Shown here one piece after another: positions 1 to 10,709 of a stretch of 64,000 nt of DNA. The stretch covers positions 1-64,000 of the forward strand of contig VCMS01000220.1 of assembly GCA_022539475.1 (NCBI GenBank), read 5' to 3'. The notes below the pieces were generated by a model. That model was not told the DNA's origin and searched no databases. It saw only the letters and a program-made list of their open reading frames with translations. Both the position numbers and the translations under genes were made by a program. The number at the start of each line of letters is the position of its first letter. Positions within the stretch are counted from its first letter, which is position 1. Source of the stretch: Gracilaria domingensis (lineage: Eukaryota > Rhodophyta > Florideophyceae > Gracilariales > Gracilariaceae).

Positions 1-684
1 CCGGAGGCGGGGCGAGATCTCCAACGGTAATGCTACGGGTTTCCGTTACACCACCGGCAAAACTCTATAACAGAGTCAGATCCTTTCGTAATCTAGTCCT
101 ATACCTCCCTCGGTAACGACCCTCCGGTCCGACATCAAGACAGATGTTCCTCAAAGGTACCGGAGTTAGGTAGGACCCACACCGTAAACCCGACGTGCTA
201 ACTCGCGAGAGTGATAACCCACGTAGGCGTTGGCGCCAGAGGCCTCCTGGTAGGTCGACTCACGGAGAGCGCTACTCGACAAAAGTAGTTCAACTTATGA
301 AGTGCTTCGGTTTGACTTTACAAAGGTGCTCGCGAACGAACGAGGTCGAGCCCTCACTAAGTAGGTTCTAAACTAACTATGGTACACGTGGTGCACACCC
401 GCCAGGGGTCCGTACACGTGCTAGCCCAGCTGTCAGGCACCTCAGTGTGCAGCTACCTAATTTCCGTATATGCACACACACGTGGTAGTACACGCGTCCA
501 CGCTGCGGTATTGGCCCAGCAATGGCAACCCTGACTTACAGGTAACTGTGGAAAGCCCATTCCAAAAGTAACCGCCAAAATTGGGTCCAACTCAATAACT
601 CTTCCAGCTGCATCCTCTGTATCAACTTCCCTGAGTATATGAGGCGTATCATCCTGATAACCACGGCAAAATGCGTTGCCTACA
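1..684 (-). repeat. 3' LTR of element A, partial
   Basis: It aligns along its length with 11019-11682 and ends in the same TTGC..TACA terminus. It differs from the right LTR by many one-base length differences, whereas the right LTR and the solo LTR at 45317-46289 are both 973 bp and nearly the same. That pattern could mean an old copy or an unpolished contig end. Confidence 0.85.
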
Positions 685-700
685 TCTTCCCCTCCTTAGA
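685..700 (-). other. Polypurine tract of element A
   Basis: Read on the minus strand this is a purine run (TCTAAGGAGGGGAAGA) directly against the 3' LTR, where the plus-strand primer is expected. It confirms the LTR boundary and the minus orientation of the element. Confidence 0.75.
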
Positions 701-773
701 GCCGAAGAACGACTTCGAGCTGAAGTTTTTGTGCGAAATGGGGGGCCGCAAGTAACGTAAAATACGTAAAATC

Positions 774-2636
774 ATGAGCGGTAACCCAACTCCTCGGTTT
801 CTATATCCTCGCAAGCCGCGATACACACTCAAGCGAACAGAGTATTCAGTATCCGAACTCGGACATCACAGTACAATCATCTGTCATTCCGATGAACCCG
901 AATCAGTTTTCCTCATCCAACCCGACGGGTCAGTGCGAGCGCGTCGACTACCCTCAGCCGGTTCTGCGACGGCTCCACTGCCTCAGTCTCAACCGATGGT
1001 CCCGGTGAACGTTCCGTTATGGAATTCAGCGCAAGCGATGCCGCTGATGGCGAACCAAGCTGGTTGGATATCGAAGGAATCTCTCGCAGTACGCGATCCA
1101 CTCCGTGATGGGTTTGCGTTCAGCCGTGCACCGTGGTTTCATCCGGTAGCTGTTAACGATGACACTCTCCTGGAGTCGTATGCCGAAAACGGCTTCCTAC
1201 CGGGCGGTCTGCCGTTAGCGGTAGTGCAATCCCCAGAATGGAAAGTTCGTATAGCGATCGACCCGATGCTCCTCCGGTACGATACCCGCGAGGGTGAGAA
1301 CCTGAACACCGCGCGCGCGGAACACGCGAAGTTGGCGTACAAGAGATTCAGTCGAGTGCACCTCGAGCACCTGGTTCCACCGTCATATGGGTTCGATACT
1401 CCGTTCTACCGTACTTTCGGTGAAGTCCGATATGAGACAACTTGGCGACGTTCGACCATGCGCGGTACGCCGGCGATGGCCCGACCACATCGAGGTTGAT
1501 GTTGTGCTGGAATCGGCCCATACTCCGAGCGGAGTTCCGTTATCTTCGCAAGAACGCTTCCCAGGGTGGGTTCGTCAACCGCATTCGGTTTGAGCGGTAA
1601 GCTCGTTCCCGTCATGGGTATCTGATTCCGTACCCGAATATCGAGACCGAGAGGTACAGACCGCAGGCCTTTGTTGGACGGTTCCCTCCTCTACCAGATT
1701 GGTGGCGTGATGTGGAGGTACCCAAAGGGTGTTTTGCAGAACTGCCTCCGTGCTTGAGTTACATCGGCTCCCGATTGATCAGCGATCCCGCGTTCAGGAT
1801 GGTGGGGTCTCGTAGCCGGCGAGTGGGCGGCACGCGTAGCAGCGTTTCTCCTCTGGGAGGCTTACGACAACTACCGTGTTTGGTATATTCCGCCGATGCT
1901 TCGCAGCATTATCCGCTCGCTGGATTTGCACACTCCCTTGGGGTCCGAAGAGAACGTGGATGAGATCCATTACATCTTGGATGTTATCGATGGAGTCGAT
2001 TGGGTAACGGTGCCCCGTTCGCAACGCGGGAAAGGTCCTCGTCGTCACTACGACCGCTCACCCGGTAGGAGACATCCCACAGCAGGAGATTTCGTGTATT
2101 ACGACCCATGGGAGGGTACGATGACGACTAGCGCGTATGCCGAGTGGGCAGCGAACCAGCCACGGTCGATTCCAGACGGTCACCCCGTTGGGTTCATGTT
2201 CAGTGACAACTGGGTCGCCCCAGTAGATCTGGATGATCCGAACATGGATACTGGTGGAGAGGCGGCTGGAGCACTCGTCGAGATGGACCAGGAATTGGTG
2301 AACGACCTACCGGCGGCGAATCAGGTGTTGCACGCCAGCGGCGGGGTACCCCAGGCTCCTGTGGGTTGGAATGTTCCGACTCAAGCGAGTGTTCCGGTGG
2401 TGGGTCCGGCCCCTGTAGCGGCTACCGTTCCTTCGGTTCTTCCGGCCCCGACAGCTCCGGTCGCTCCGGGAGATTCTCCGGCGAACATCGCGATGTTGCG
2501 CGCCAGTCTCCAGAACGCTGGAATTATCGTGCCCGATCATCTCACCACTATGGCAGGGATACTGGCTTACGCCGTTCCGCACCCTTCGCAGGGTCCCTCC
2601 GGTAGCGGCGGTGCCGGTCCCTCATCGGGGGTGTAA
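774..2636 (+). pseudogene. Extra antisense reading frame of element A (aORF), function unknown
   Basis: Coding-like stretch on the strand opposite gag-pol, lying between the 3' LTR and the chromodomain frame. Its product resembles the product at 48539-50344 in element C: shared words include LPGGLP followed by a tryptophan-containing segment and a YRTFGEV motif in the first half, and E-L-P-P/H-C-L-(S/T)-Y-I-G-S, DVID and SPGR in the second. The second half ends in a Pro/Gly/Ala-rich tail. I recognise no known domain, and see no signal peptide or membrane segment. Retrotransposons of other lineages are known to carry extra, sometimes antisense, frames in this position, but a function here is inference. 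The frame looks broken in this copy, with a few breaks. Confidence 0.7.
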
Positions 2637-3005
2637 GATGACCAGCAGGGCTGGGGGACTTGGTCCTTAGTATAAGATAGAAACAGTAAAACCATCTAGT
2701 GGTAACTTTCCCTTCACCCTTTTGCCTGTTCTCCACGAACTTGATCGATCTTCGATTACTTCTTCACTCACACTGTGTTCAAGTGTACTTCACTTCTTTG
2801 GTGCTTCTTCTACTCTAACCGTTTTAAATCGGTACAACCGGCATTTCGGTATGCTCTTCTTTCTTTCTTCTCACTTCCTCTAGTTCGGTCTTCACCGCTT
2901 CATTGGTCTTCTTCCTTCATTCATCCCCACACAGGAGGGGTCAACTCTCCATTCTGAGTCTTCCGCATCGCGGTATAGTTGAAAGCTCCTCACCGGGAAC
3001 GGTTC
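2637..3005. other. Gap between converging frames in element A, with short inverted repeats
   Basis: No coding frame that I believe. It is pyrimidine-rich on the plus strand and has short inverted repeats, for example CCG..CGG arms at 2819-2832 and 2838-2849 and CCGC..GCGG at 2963-2973. It occupies the same place as the hairpin cluster of element C, between the ends of two frames that face each other. Confidence 0.5.
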
Positions 3006-3359
3006 TTATCCCACCTGGGCTTGGTCCAGGTTGGACGGCAAGGCTGACCGAGTGCGACGGTGGTATGAAACGATCTTCGACCTAGGTAGGTGCCCGACCG
3101 GCTCCATGGTGTCCTCCTCGGCGGAGTAGCCATACCATCGCACTTGGTACAGTACCGTCCCATCGGGGTCTACAACATGACGTACGATACGTTCGATCAC
3201 GTATTCCTGCGGGTACACCTCGGTGTTTGACTGCTCTCCTTCACCCATTGTGGTTTCGTACCTTCGAGGGTGGCGGGGTGGTGGCCGGCTAACCTCTAGA
3301 GAGGTTCCTCTTGGACTTAACCAGTCACGACTCACTAGGAGTTCCTCGCTGCGCGACAA
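3006..3359 (-). CDS. Chromodomain frame of element A
   Basis: The product carries a chromodomain: YVIERIV, then YQVRWYGY, then a T-MEP-hL segment, with the aromatic residues typical of the family. In chromoviruses this domain follows integrase and is thought to steer insertion toward modified chromatin. It lies in its own frame beyond pol, as it also does in element C (50850-51638), and both end in the same ALDQAQVG-like tail (LDQAQVG / LDEAQVG). The stretch 3360-3942 between it and pol reads as a charged low-complexity linker in this orientation. Confidence 0.8.
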   Translation of the reverse strand: MSRSEELLVSRDWLSPRGTSLEVSRPPPRHPRRYETTMGEGEQSNTEVYPQEYVIERIVRHVVDPDGTVLYQVRWYGYSAEEDTMEPVGHLPRSKIVSYHRRTRSALPSNLDQAQVG

Positions 3360-3942
3360 CTACAACTTACGCCAGGAGCGTCCAATCTTCAACCTGAAAG
3401 GTTCTTCTTGAAGTACTCTCCTTCTTGAGTCTGACGAGCTTCGGCTCGTTTTGGTTGAGCTTCCGACCGTCCAACGGTAGCTTCGGGATTCTGAGCTCCC
3501 TCTTGCTATCCAGAAGGATCGTCCGTGCGACGGAGAACGGGCAGGGTCTCGCTCGTGCGCCATGGAGGCGGATTGACCAATCACGGTGCATATCGCGGCC
3601 TTCTGGTTGGCCGGGCGGTGGCACGTGTGAGCCACGAGTTACCCTAACAGGTGTCCGTTCGCCTACGGTTGGCGACCGTACATCGTGCACCGTGCACGTG
3701 TGGTACTCGCGCACGCGACTTACTGTCAGCAGTTCCCCGCGTCGGCGGTGCTTTCCATACGTCACCACGTCATACAACGTGTTTACTCTTCACTTGGGTG
3801 TGTCATGAGGCCTCTGCCACGCGGCGTGGGTGCACCATCGACGGTTTCCAAACTCGTACTTCGTACTTCACCTTTCCAAGGTTGTTTTCCCAAATAATAC
3901 GCGGGTAAGTACGACTTCTCGTTTCCTCATACCACGGCGTGG

Positions 3943-6900
3943 TTAACACCGGTCGGTAACATTGAGCTGATCTACCGCTTGCGGTTCTGCGTTCCCCGGA
4001 AAGCCCGGGTCTACAGATACTGTCTTCTCCGCTCTGCGGGTGGTGACCTCACTCAGTTGTGGTGTTCCCGACGGGGTTACGTTATCCACAGCGGTGTGTA
4101 CCCCCTGGGTGGGTCGTGTCGTTTCCAGCGCATTGCTCAACGAACTCGACGGAGTATCACCACGAGGTACAGCGCCTCGGCGCACCACAACACTATCGGG
4201 AGAGACCGCGAGATTGGTTGCGGTACCTTGCGACACAGTGTGACCGTGCGAAGCCGGTGTAACGGGTTCCGTACTTTCCTCCCCCTCCTTAGGCGGTGGC
4301 ACGGGAGCCACGACGTCCGGTGGGGGGTCAACTCTAGTTGAGTTTTCCTCTTCGTCTCCCGCAACGGGTTGTGCTACCCGCGTGGGTGATTCTGACTTCG
4401 GTAGATCCGATAAGCCGCGATCAGGGCGGAGAGTCGCAGGGCGCGAAGATACGACCTGTTCGTCTCCTGTAGCTTCACCCAGTTGGGTGTTAACGTGAAC
4501 GTAGGGTGGTGGGGCCAGCGCGACACGGTCTAACGATATCCGTTCGTGGAGATTACTGATATCCAATACTACGGTATCGTCCGTGACGGAAATAACCTTG
4601 TAGGGTCCTTCCGCGATAGGCGAGAGCTTGTGGCGGCGTTCCTTCTCCGGATTATAGTATTCTTTGCGGAGAAATACCATATCGTCTGGTTTGACCTTTG
4701 GTAATGGGGTCTTAACCTTCGCGTCGAAGTTGCGCTTATAAGCGGCCTGCGCCTTATCCATCGCTGTGCGAGCGACCGGTACCATTTTGGTTAACCAATC
4801 CTTCCAAGCGTTCCTGTATAACCCAACAGACGGGTACGTAGAAAGCGTTTCTTGAGCCTCGATTGCAACCGGTGGCGGTACTCTTGACAATACCAACTCA
4901 AAAGGTGCTAGCTTCGTTACCCGGTGGACTTGGGTGTTGTACGCATACGTAATAGCGTCCGTATACAAATCCCAATCCTTAGGATGATTTGCCACATAAG
5001 ATCTTAATGCATTCAGCATGGTACGGTTAAATCGTTCTACCTGACCATTTGTTTGGGGGTGGTAGGTGGTCGTAAATAGATTCTTGACACTCAAGATCCG
5101 ACAGACGTCCTGGAAAAACTTCGACGTGAACTGTGAACCGTTATCTGATAATAGATGAACCGGTGGACCGTACACAAAGACCCAGTGGGTGACAAAAGCT
5201 TGTGCAACCACGGTGGCCGTAATCCGTTTCAGCGGGACTGTCCGTACCAACTTAGAGAACCGATCGGTGATAACCAGAAGGTATCGATTACCTCTTGCGG
5301 TTCTGATCAATTCACCTAAGATATCGATAGCGATAAACTCCAAAGGAGACCGTGCTGGGAACAGCGTTAACTTCTTCGAGTACTTACGAAGTTTCACGTT
5401 ATTCTTAGCGCACTCGGTGCAAGAGCGTCGTACTGCGTAGCAGTCCAATGCCATTGACGGCCAGTGAAAATCCCTACGCAGGGTCAAGTATAGTTTTCGA
5501 CCTCCTTTGTGGGCTCCTACCTTCACATAGTGTGTCATGACCAACACACGGTTTTGCAGCGAGTATGGGACCACAATTTGGGTATACGCTTCGACCAACC
5601 TAACCAGGTACCCCTGATCGTTAACCTGAAAAGGTATACGATCTCCTCCATTGAGACGAGCGCGAATTCGCGTACAAAACTCATCCGTTTGCTGTTCTCG
5701 GATCATCTCCTCGGGAGTGATGGGTACAAAAGATCCAGTCAATGGATCCAACTTCTCAGAAGTGAGCAGGATGTCGTCACAGATGTCATCCGACAAAGAT
5801 TCGACCCAACCTGCTTGTTCTTCCACCATAAAGCATGGTATGTCCAGATCGTCAACTGGTGCCGCTTCTGCATTTGTTCCCAAGCGGGAGAGTGCATCTG
5901 CCTGCAGATTCAACGTTCCTTTTTTGTACGCAACTGTGAAATCGAACTCCGATAACCTCAAGCGCCAACGCATCAAGCGTCCTGATGGTTCCGAGATTTC
6001 CATGAGCCATCGGAGAGATGAGTGGTCCGTATGTACCGTAAAATGGTTGCCCATAAGATATGGCCTCAGTGTAGTTAGAGCCCATACAACGGCTAAGCAC
6101 TCTTTCTCCGAAACTGAGTAGTTACGTTCGTGTACGTTCAAGGATCGCGACCAGTATCCAATTGGATGCCTCACGCCGTCTTCCGTGACCTGAAACAGGG
6201 CGCAACCAACCTGGTGTGCACTGGCGTCAGTGTCTACTTCGAATGGAAGTCCTAGCTTAGGCAAAGCCAAGATTGGCGGTGACGTTACTGCGTCAATTAA
6301 TGCCGAAAAGGCAGACGCTTCCGCGTCGCCTAGGGATTCCAGTTGAACTGGTTGACCTTTTCTCAAAAGGTGGTTAAGGGGGGTCGCAATATCTGCGAAG
6401 TTCGGGACAAAACGCCGATATACATTACAAAGACCCAGAAAACTGCGGAGTTCCGTTTGTGTCGTAGGGTGTTTCGCTTCCTTCAGCGACTTCACGCGAA
6501 CTGCGTCAACTGAGAGCTGTCCAGGTCGAATGATATGCCCTAGGTATTTGACAGAATCTGTGAAGAACTCGCACTTCTTGAGTTTCAGCGTAATGCCCGC
6601 GTCCCTGAGGACTCTCATGACGTCCCGGACGTGTGTTAAGTGGTCATCAAGGTTATCGGAGAACACGATGATATCGTCAAGATACACCAAGCAGGTCTTC
6701 CACTTGAATCGAGCCAAGAGGATATCGATAGCACGTTGAAACGTAGCCGGTGCGTTGGTTAATCCGAACGGAATTCGTTTAAACCGGTACAAACCTTGGT
6801 GGCACACAAAAGCAGTTTTGTCCTTATCCTTTTCACGGATCGGAACCTGCCAGTATCCCCAATTGGCATCCAAGGCGGTGAACACTGTAGCACTCCCAAG

Positions 6901-8277
6901 CGAGTCAATGTATTCGTCCATCCTGGGTATGGGATAAACGTCTTTGACGGTGACCGAATTTAGACGACGGTAATCAATACAGAATCGCCACGATCCGTCC
7001 GCTTTTGGAACTAGCACCACGGGTGAGGCCCAAGCGGATTGAGCCGCCTCTATGACGCCAGCGCGTAACATCTTCTCAACCTGAGATTGCTCTTCTTCCC
7101 TAGCTTTGGGACCAGCCCGGTATGGGTGTTGGGAAATGGGGCTAGTACCTGGAAGTAGGTCAATACGGTGTTCCGTGATTCCAATTGTCCCGAGGGATCC
7201 ATCCCACATGGGTGTGAACTCCCTCAACATTTCTCTTAGCTTACCTCTATGAGATTCAGGTACATGATCAAAATTCAACTGTTCCAGTTCCTTGACAGGG
7301 TCTGTATCTTCCGTTCCTGGTGGCAACGCCTTACCCTCGGTGGGTGCCAGCGATTCGGTAACTTCGCTCGCCGGGGTAACCGATGCGGTAAAAGCGGTTT
7401 CCGCTGATCCCTCCCCCTCCTTAGCATCGGTTATACCGAGAACATCCGCAACGGGTATCTTCGTCCGTACGATAGCAGCAGGGTGTGGGAGAGTGGTACC
7501 AAGGATTTGGGTTTTAGCTAACCACTGTCGGGTTGTGCCAAAGTTGGCGACCAAAACTCTGAATGGTTTGTCGGGTTCCACCGAGATTACTCCGTTCGCC
7601 AAAGCGAGTTGCTTCTGATCATACAATGATGGCAATGGTTGTACCACACGTAGGCCAGACTGCTTAGTAGTTATGGTGACCCAAACTTGGGATTGCGCAG
7701 GGATTGCGATAGCATGAGCCACATGGAGCTTAGATGATACCGGGTCGACGGTTGGAACTTCCTGTGCAGCAGGGAGCGGGACGCGCTTGCGTGTAGCTCT
7801 CTTTAGCGGTTTCCTTACAATCGGTATTTCGGAACCATCATCCATGGTAACAACTCGAGCTCGAGGTCGAATCGCTTCAACAAAACGATCACAAAAGTCA
7901 CAACCGAGTATCACCGGTGCGGCAATGCTTTTGCAAACCATGAAATCCACTTTAACCATACAGGTTCCTAATCGTACCATGAGAGGTATGTACCCAAGAG
8001 TACGCAACGGGTTATTGTTGGCATCCGCGATATCCAAACCTGGACCATGACGAATTTCATCCCGTAGCGCGGGTGGCACCAACTCAAGGTGAATCAGGTT
8101 CGGTGCAGCTCCTGTATCCAACACAGACAACTGTCGAACCATGAACTGGTTAGACAAGCCAAGATCGGCATAAACTTTGTAGTTTCTCTTGGCCATCACA
8201 AGAACTCTTTCCGGAATACGGAGATTACGGGACCGTATCCACGGACGACGTAGAACCGAAAGGTGTTCTGAGCTCAC
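3943..8277 (-). CDS. pol polyprotein of element A (protease, RT, RNase H, integrase)
   Basis: A 1444-residue open frame. A retropepsin-type DTGA lies at residues 54-57. Reverse transcriptase follows, with the FCIDYRRLN motif, the ALDANWGYWQ motif and the YLDD active site (about 6675-6686). RNase H begins at FEVDTDAS. Integrase has an H-H-C-C zinc-binding segment (about 5400-5520), then the catalytic core with AIDIL, LLSDNGSQF and NGQVERFNR, and a GPY-type segment (EGPYKV) typical of gypsy integrases. The C-terminal 200 residues are Pro/Thr/Ser-rich. Closest relative in the window is the pol of element C. The frame is open, so this copy is fairly young or decaying slowly. Confidence 0.92.
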   Translation of the reverse strand: MSSEHLSVLRRPWIRSRNLRIPERVLVMAKRNYKVYADLGLSNQFMVRQLSVLDTGAAPNLIHLELVPPALRDEIRHGPGLDIADANNNPLRTLGYIPLMVRLGTCMVKVDFMVCKSIAAPVILGCDFCDRFVEAIRPRARVVTMDDGSEIPIVRKPLKRATRKRVPLPAAQEVPTVDPVSSKLHVAHAIAIPAQSQVWVTITTKQSGLRVVQPLPSLYDQKQLALANGVISVEPDKPFRVLVANFGTTRQWLAKTQILGTTLPHPAAIVRTKIPVADVLGITDAKEGEGSAETAFTASVTPASEVTESLAPTEGKALPPGTEDTDPVKELEQLNFDHVPESHRGKLREMLREFTPMWDGSLGTIGITEHRIDLLPGTSPISQHPYRAGPKAREEEQSQVEKMLRAGVIEAAQSAWASPVVLVPKADGSWRFCIDYRRLNSVTVKDVYPIPRMDEYIDSLGSATVFTALDANWGYWQVPIREKDKDKTAFVCHQGLYRFKRIPFGLTNAPATFQRAIDILLARFKWKTCLVYLDDIIVFSDNLDDHLTHVRDVMRVLRDAGITLKLKKCEFFTDSVKYLGHIIRPGQLSVDAVRVKSLKEAKHPTTQTELRSFLGLCNVYRRFVPNFADIATPLNHLLRKGQPVQLESLGDAEASAFSALIDAVTSPPILALPKLGLPFEVDTDASAHQVGCALFQVTEDGVRHPIGYWSRSLNVHERNYSVSEKECLAVVWALTTLRPYLMGNHFTVHTDHSSLRWLMEISEPSGRLMRWRLRLSEFDFTVAYKKGTLNLQADALSRLGTNAEAAPVDDLDIPCFMVEEQAGWVESLSDDICDDILLTSEKLDPLTGSFVPITPEEMIREQQTDEFCTRIRARLNGGDRIPFQVNDQGYLVRLVEAYTQIVVPYSLQNRVLVMTHYVKVGAHKGGRKLYLTLRRDFHWPSMALDCYAVRRSCTECAKNNVKLRKYSKKLTLFPARSPLEFIAIDILGELIRTARGNRYLLVITDRFSKLVRTVPLKRITATVVAQAFVTHWVFVYGPPVHLLSDNGSQFTSKFFQDVCRILSVKNLFTTTYHPQTNGQVERFNRTMLNALRSYVANHPKDWDLYTDAITYAYNTQVHRVTKLAPFELVLSRVPPPVAIEAQETLSTYPSVGLYRNAWKDWLTKMVPVARTAMDKAQAAYKRNFDAKVKTPLPKVKPDDMVFLRKEYYNPEKERRHKLSPIAEGPYKVISVTDDTVVLDISNLHERISLDRVALAPPPYVHVNTQLGEATGDEQVVSSRPATLRPDRGLSDLPKSESPTRVAQPVAGDEEENSTRVDPPPDVVAPVPPPKEGEESTEPVTPASHGHTVSQGTATNLAVSPDSVVVRRGAVPRGDTPSSSLSNALETTRPTQGVHTAVDNVTPSGTPQLSEVTTRRAEKTVSVDPGFPGNAEPQAVDQLNVTDRC

Positions 8278-8396
8278 GTCAGTTGTAGCCGCTATCCTTG
8301 AAAGGATTCTAACAGCTGGGGAGCGAAGCTGTGACGCCTCGGGCGCCTTTAACTTCGGCTCGGAAGGCGCCCCTCCCGTAGGGGAAACTCCCGAAG

Positions 8397-10534
8397 TCAG
8401 TTTTTCTGAACGGGGCTCACCGAATTCGGTGCGTGAATTCCGTTCGGGGGGCCTAACTGAACCCCATGCGTGGGTACTTCGCCTTGAACCTGGTTCGAAG
8501 GTGCCTGTGCCGGAACGGAGGGCTGAGCATAGACCGGAACCGGTAATCCCAGTTCAGCTCTGGCCTTATCATATTCCTTTCTTGGAACAGATTCCTTTTT
8601 TTCGGGCGTGAGGGCGTCGTAATACGCAATGATTTTCGGCCTGTGCGACGGCGGAAATACGCACTGCGTCGATACGTGACCTGGAAGGTAGCACTGGTAA
8701 CATATGACCGAGGCCGGTTTGTCGCGAGGGCGATTGTCCACTCGACGTTGTGGTGCTGTGTCCTTCCACCCTGGACGGTTCAGACGCGACGAATTGTTAG
8801 CGTAAGGCAGCGGGGCTGCAGGCACCCGGACACCTTGGGCATACAATGCGGGGTCTTCTTCCGTGCTCGGAATCGAGGTTGACGGCAGGTCCGTAGATCC
8901 GTAAGAATCGGGGTTACTTCCGATGAAGTGGACGTTATCAGCATCACCGACAGCGGTTTCACGTCGCAAAACCGACATCGATGGTGACGAACTCTCCGCG
9001 AGTAGCGCTTTCGAGCGGCGCTGCCCCGGGTTGCGGGCTCGATACGTCTCTCCTTCCGCCTGGGCGTAATTAACCAACTCTAGGTACGTCATTCGGCGTT
9101 TTTCCTCGCGTCGGCGAGCGACCAACGACCGAATGGTGGGGTCCAACCATCAACGAACATGGTACACCGCTCCTGTGCGGAATACACATTACCACATCGG
9201 TGAAACGCTTTGTTCAACCGCGTTGAATAAACCGTTTCAGATTCTCCACTCTTCTGTCTAGTGTCGCGAACAGCAAGAGTAGCGCTGTAAATCGCGTTGG
9301 AAGTCGCGTACGACCTGAGAAGGTAGTTCACGGCTTCCGGCCAACACGTGACTCCTCCTTCCGAGGCTCTCGAGGTTCCTCGAACTGAGTTGTACTGATC
9401 TTCCGCAGTCCCTGTTAGGAAGTACGGCAGTGCCACATATGCCTGTGCTTCACTCATACCGAGTATATCGGCCTCCTGGACGAACCTGGCAAGGAAATCC
9501 AAGATAAGGATAGGATCTGTCCCCGAGAACTTCCTTGTTTCAAGGGTAACATTCAACCTTCGAATGTAGTCCTTCACCTTACCGGTTCCTCGCGAGGAGC
9601 GATTCGAAGTAACATCCTCCAACCGATAATAGCGGTACGACAACAGCTTTGTGTAGAGCGGGTCCGTCGGCTTTAACTCTTTGAGTCCCAAGTGGCGCCG
9701 TCCTTTCACGCGTGATCTCATCACTGCCTGAGTAGACTGCGTCGCTTTCGACCGTGTCGAACGTGACCTATGACGGTTGTCATCACTATCAGATGAATCT
9801 GACGAACTGTCTTCAGTCATGCCGCTCGAGTCAGAGCGCGATGAATCCGAATCATAGTGAACTCGTTTTGGGTGTCGACGTTTCTGCTTCACCGAACGAT
9901 GGTCTTCATCCGCAGATGGATTTCCTTGAGGAACCTGTGCGTCCACAGCTTCATCCATACGGATTGTATCCTCCAGCGTTTCCAAGCGCGAACGAATTCG
10001 ACCGATATCGGTGCGCATTTCCTCGACAAATGCCCGGTACTCCGTGACGAAGACGTCTGGGGTACCCAGATTTTCCATAATGGAATTCACGTCCCTTCTC
10101 AGAAGACGTAAGTCTCCTGAGACATCCCTCACCTGGGTATTATCAACCTGCGTCCTCAACGAGGTAACATCCTGTAGGAGTTCCACGTGAGCAGCGTGAT
10201 TAATATCCAAGCGGGATTCCAACCTAGCCAACTCGGCTACGGTAGCAGCGTTAGGGTTAACCATGGATGGTGTCTCAACGACGGGTTGAGCAGAACCCAC
10301 ATTTTCCTTGGGTGCTTCCGTAACTGAACGCGTTCTCCGGGGGCGGGGTACGACCACAAGAGGTTGCGCCTCATCTGGGATAGACCGGGACGTCGGTGCA
10401 ACGGGTGGAACCGCAGCTGACGACCGCGCTGAACCAGCTCGAGAACCTCGAGGTGGTTGCGGCATACTGGAAACCAGTAAGCAGTCTGGTCCAGATGATC
10501 CAGTTAAACTCGTACACGAGTCTCCAAAGAACAA
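8397..10534 (-). pseudogene. gag region of element A
   Basis: Capsid/nucleocapsid region upstream of pol. The N-terminal part has Ser/Pro-rich sequence and a predicted coiled-coil stretch (LARLESRLDINHAAHVELL), then a charged Ser-Asp tract, then the conserved gag core (KFSGTDPILILDFLARF, VALPYFLTGTAEDQY). A CCHC-like zinc knuckle (CYQCYLPGHVSTQC) lies near the end. The same order occurs in element C at 56322-58361. This copy looks broken, about one break. Confidence 0.85.
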
Positions 10535-10688
10535 GAAAACTCAATAAACCTTCTCGGTAAACCACCACGTCAGCGGTTCACGTTCAAAAGTTGTCAACCT
10601 CCAAAACTCTAAAGAGTCCTCTGATCGTTGTCAGAAAACGGTGATCCGTCAACAATCAAGTCAATTCCACGACAGTGACCTAAAACGG

Positions 10689-10706
10689 TTCTAGGTCGGG
10701 AGACCA
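10689..10706 (-). other. Primer-binding site of element A
   Basis: Three bases inside the 5' LTR, the minus strand reads TGGTCTCCCGACCTAGAA, beginning with the TGG that pairs with a tRNA CCA end. Element C has the same site with one difference at 58475-58492 and the same three-base spacer, so both families use the same, here unassigned, tRNA. Confidence 0.7.
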
Positions 10707-10709
10707 CTT

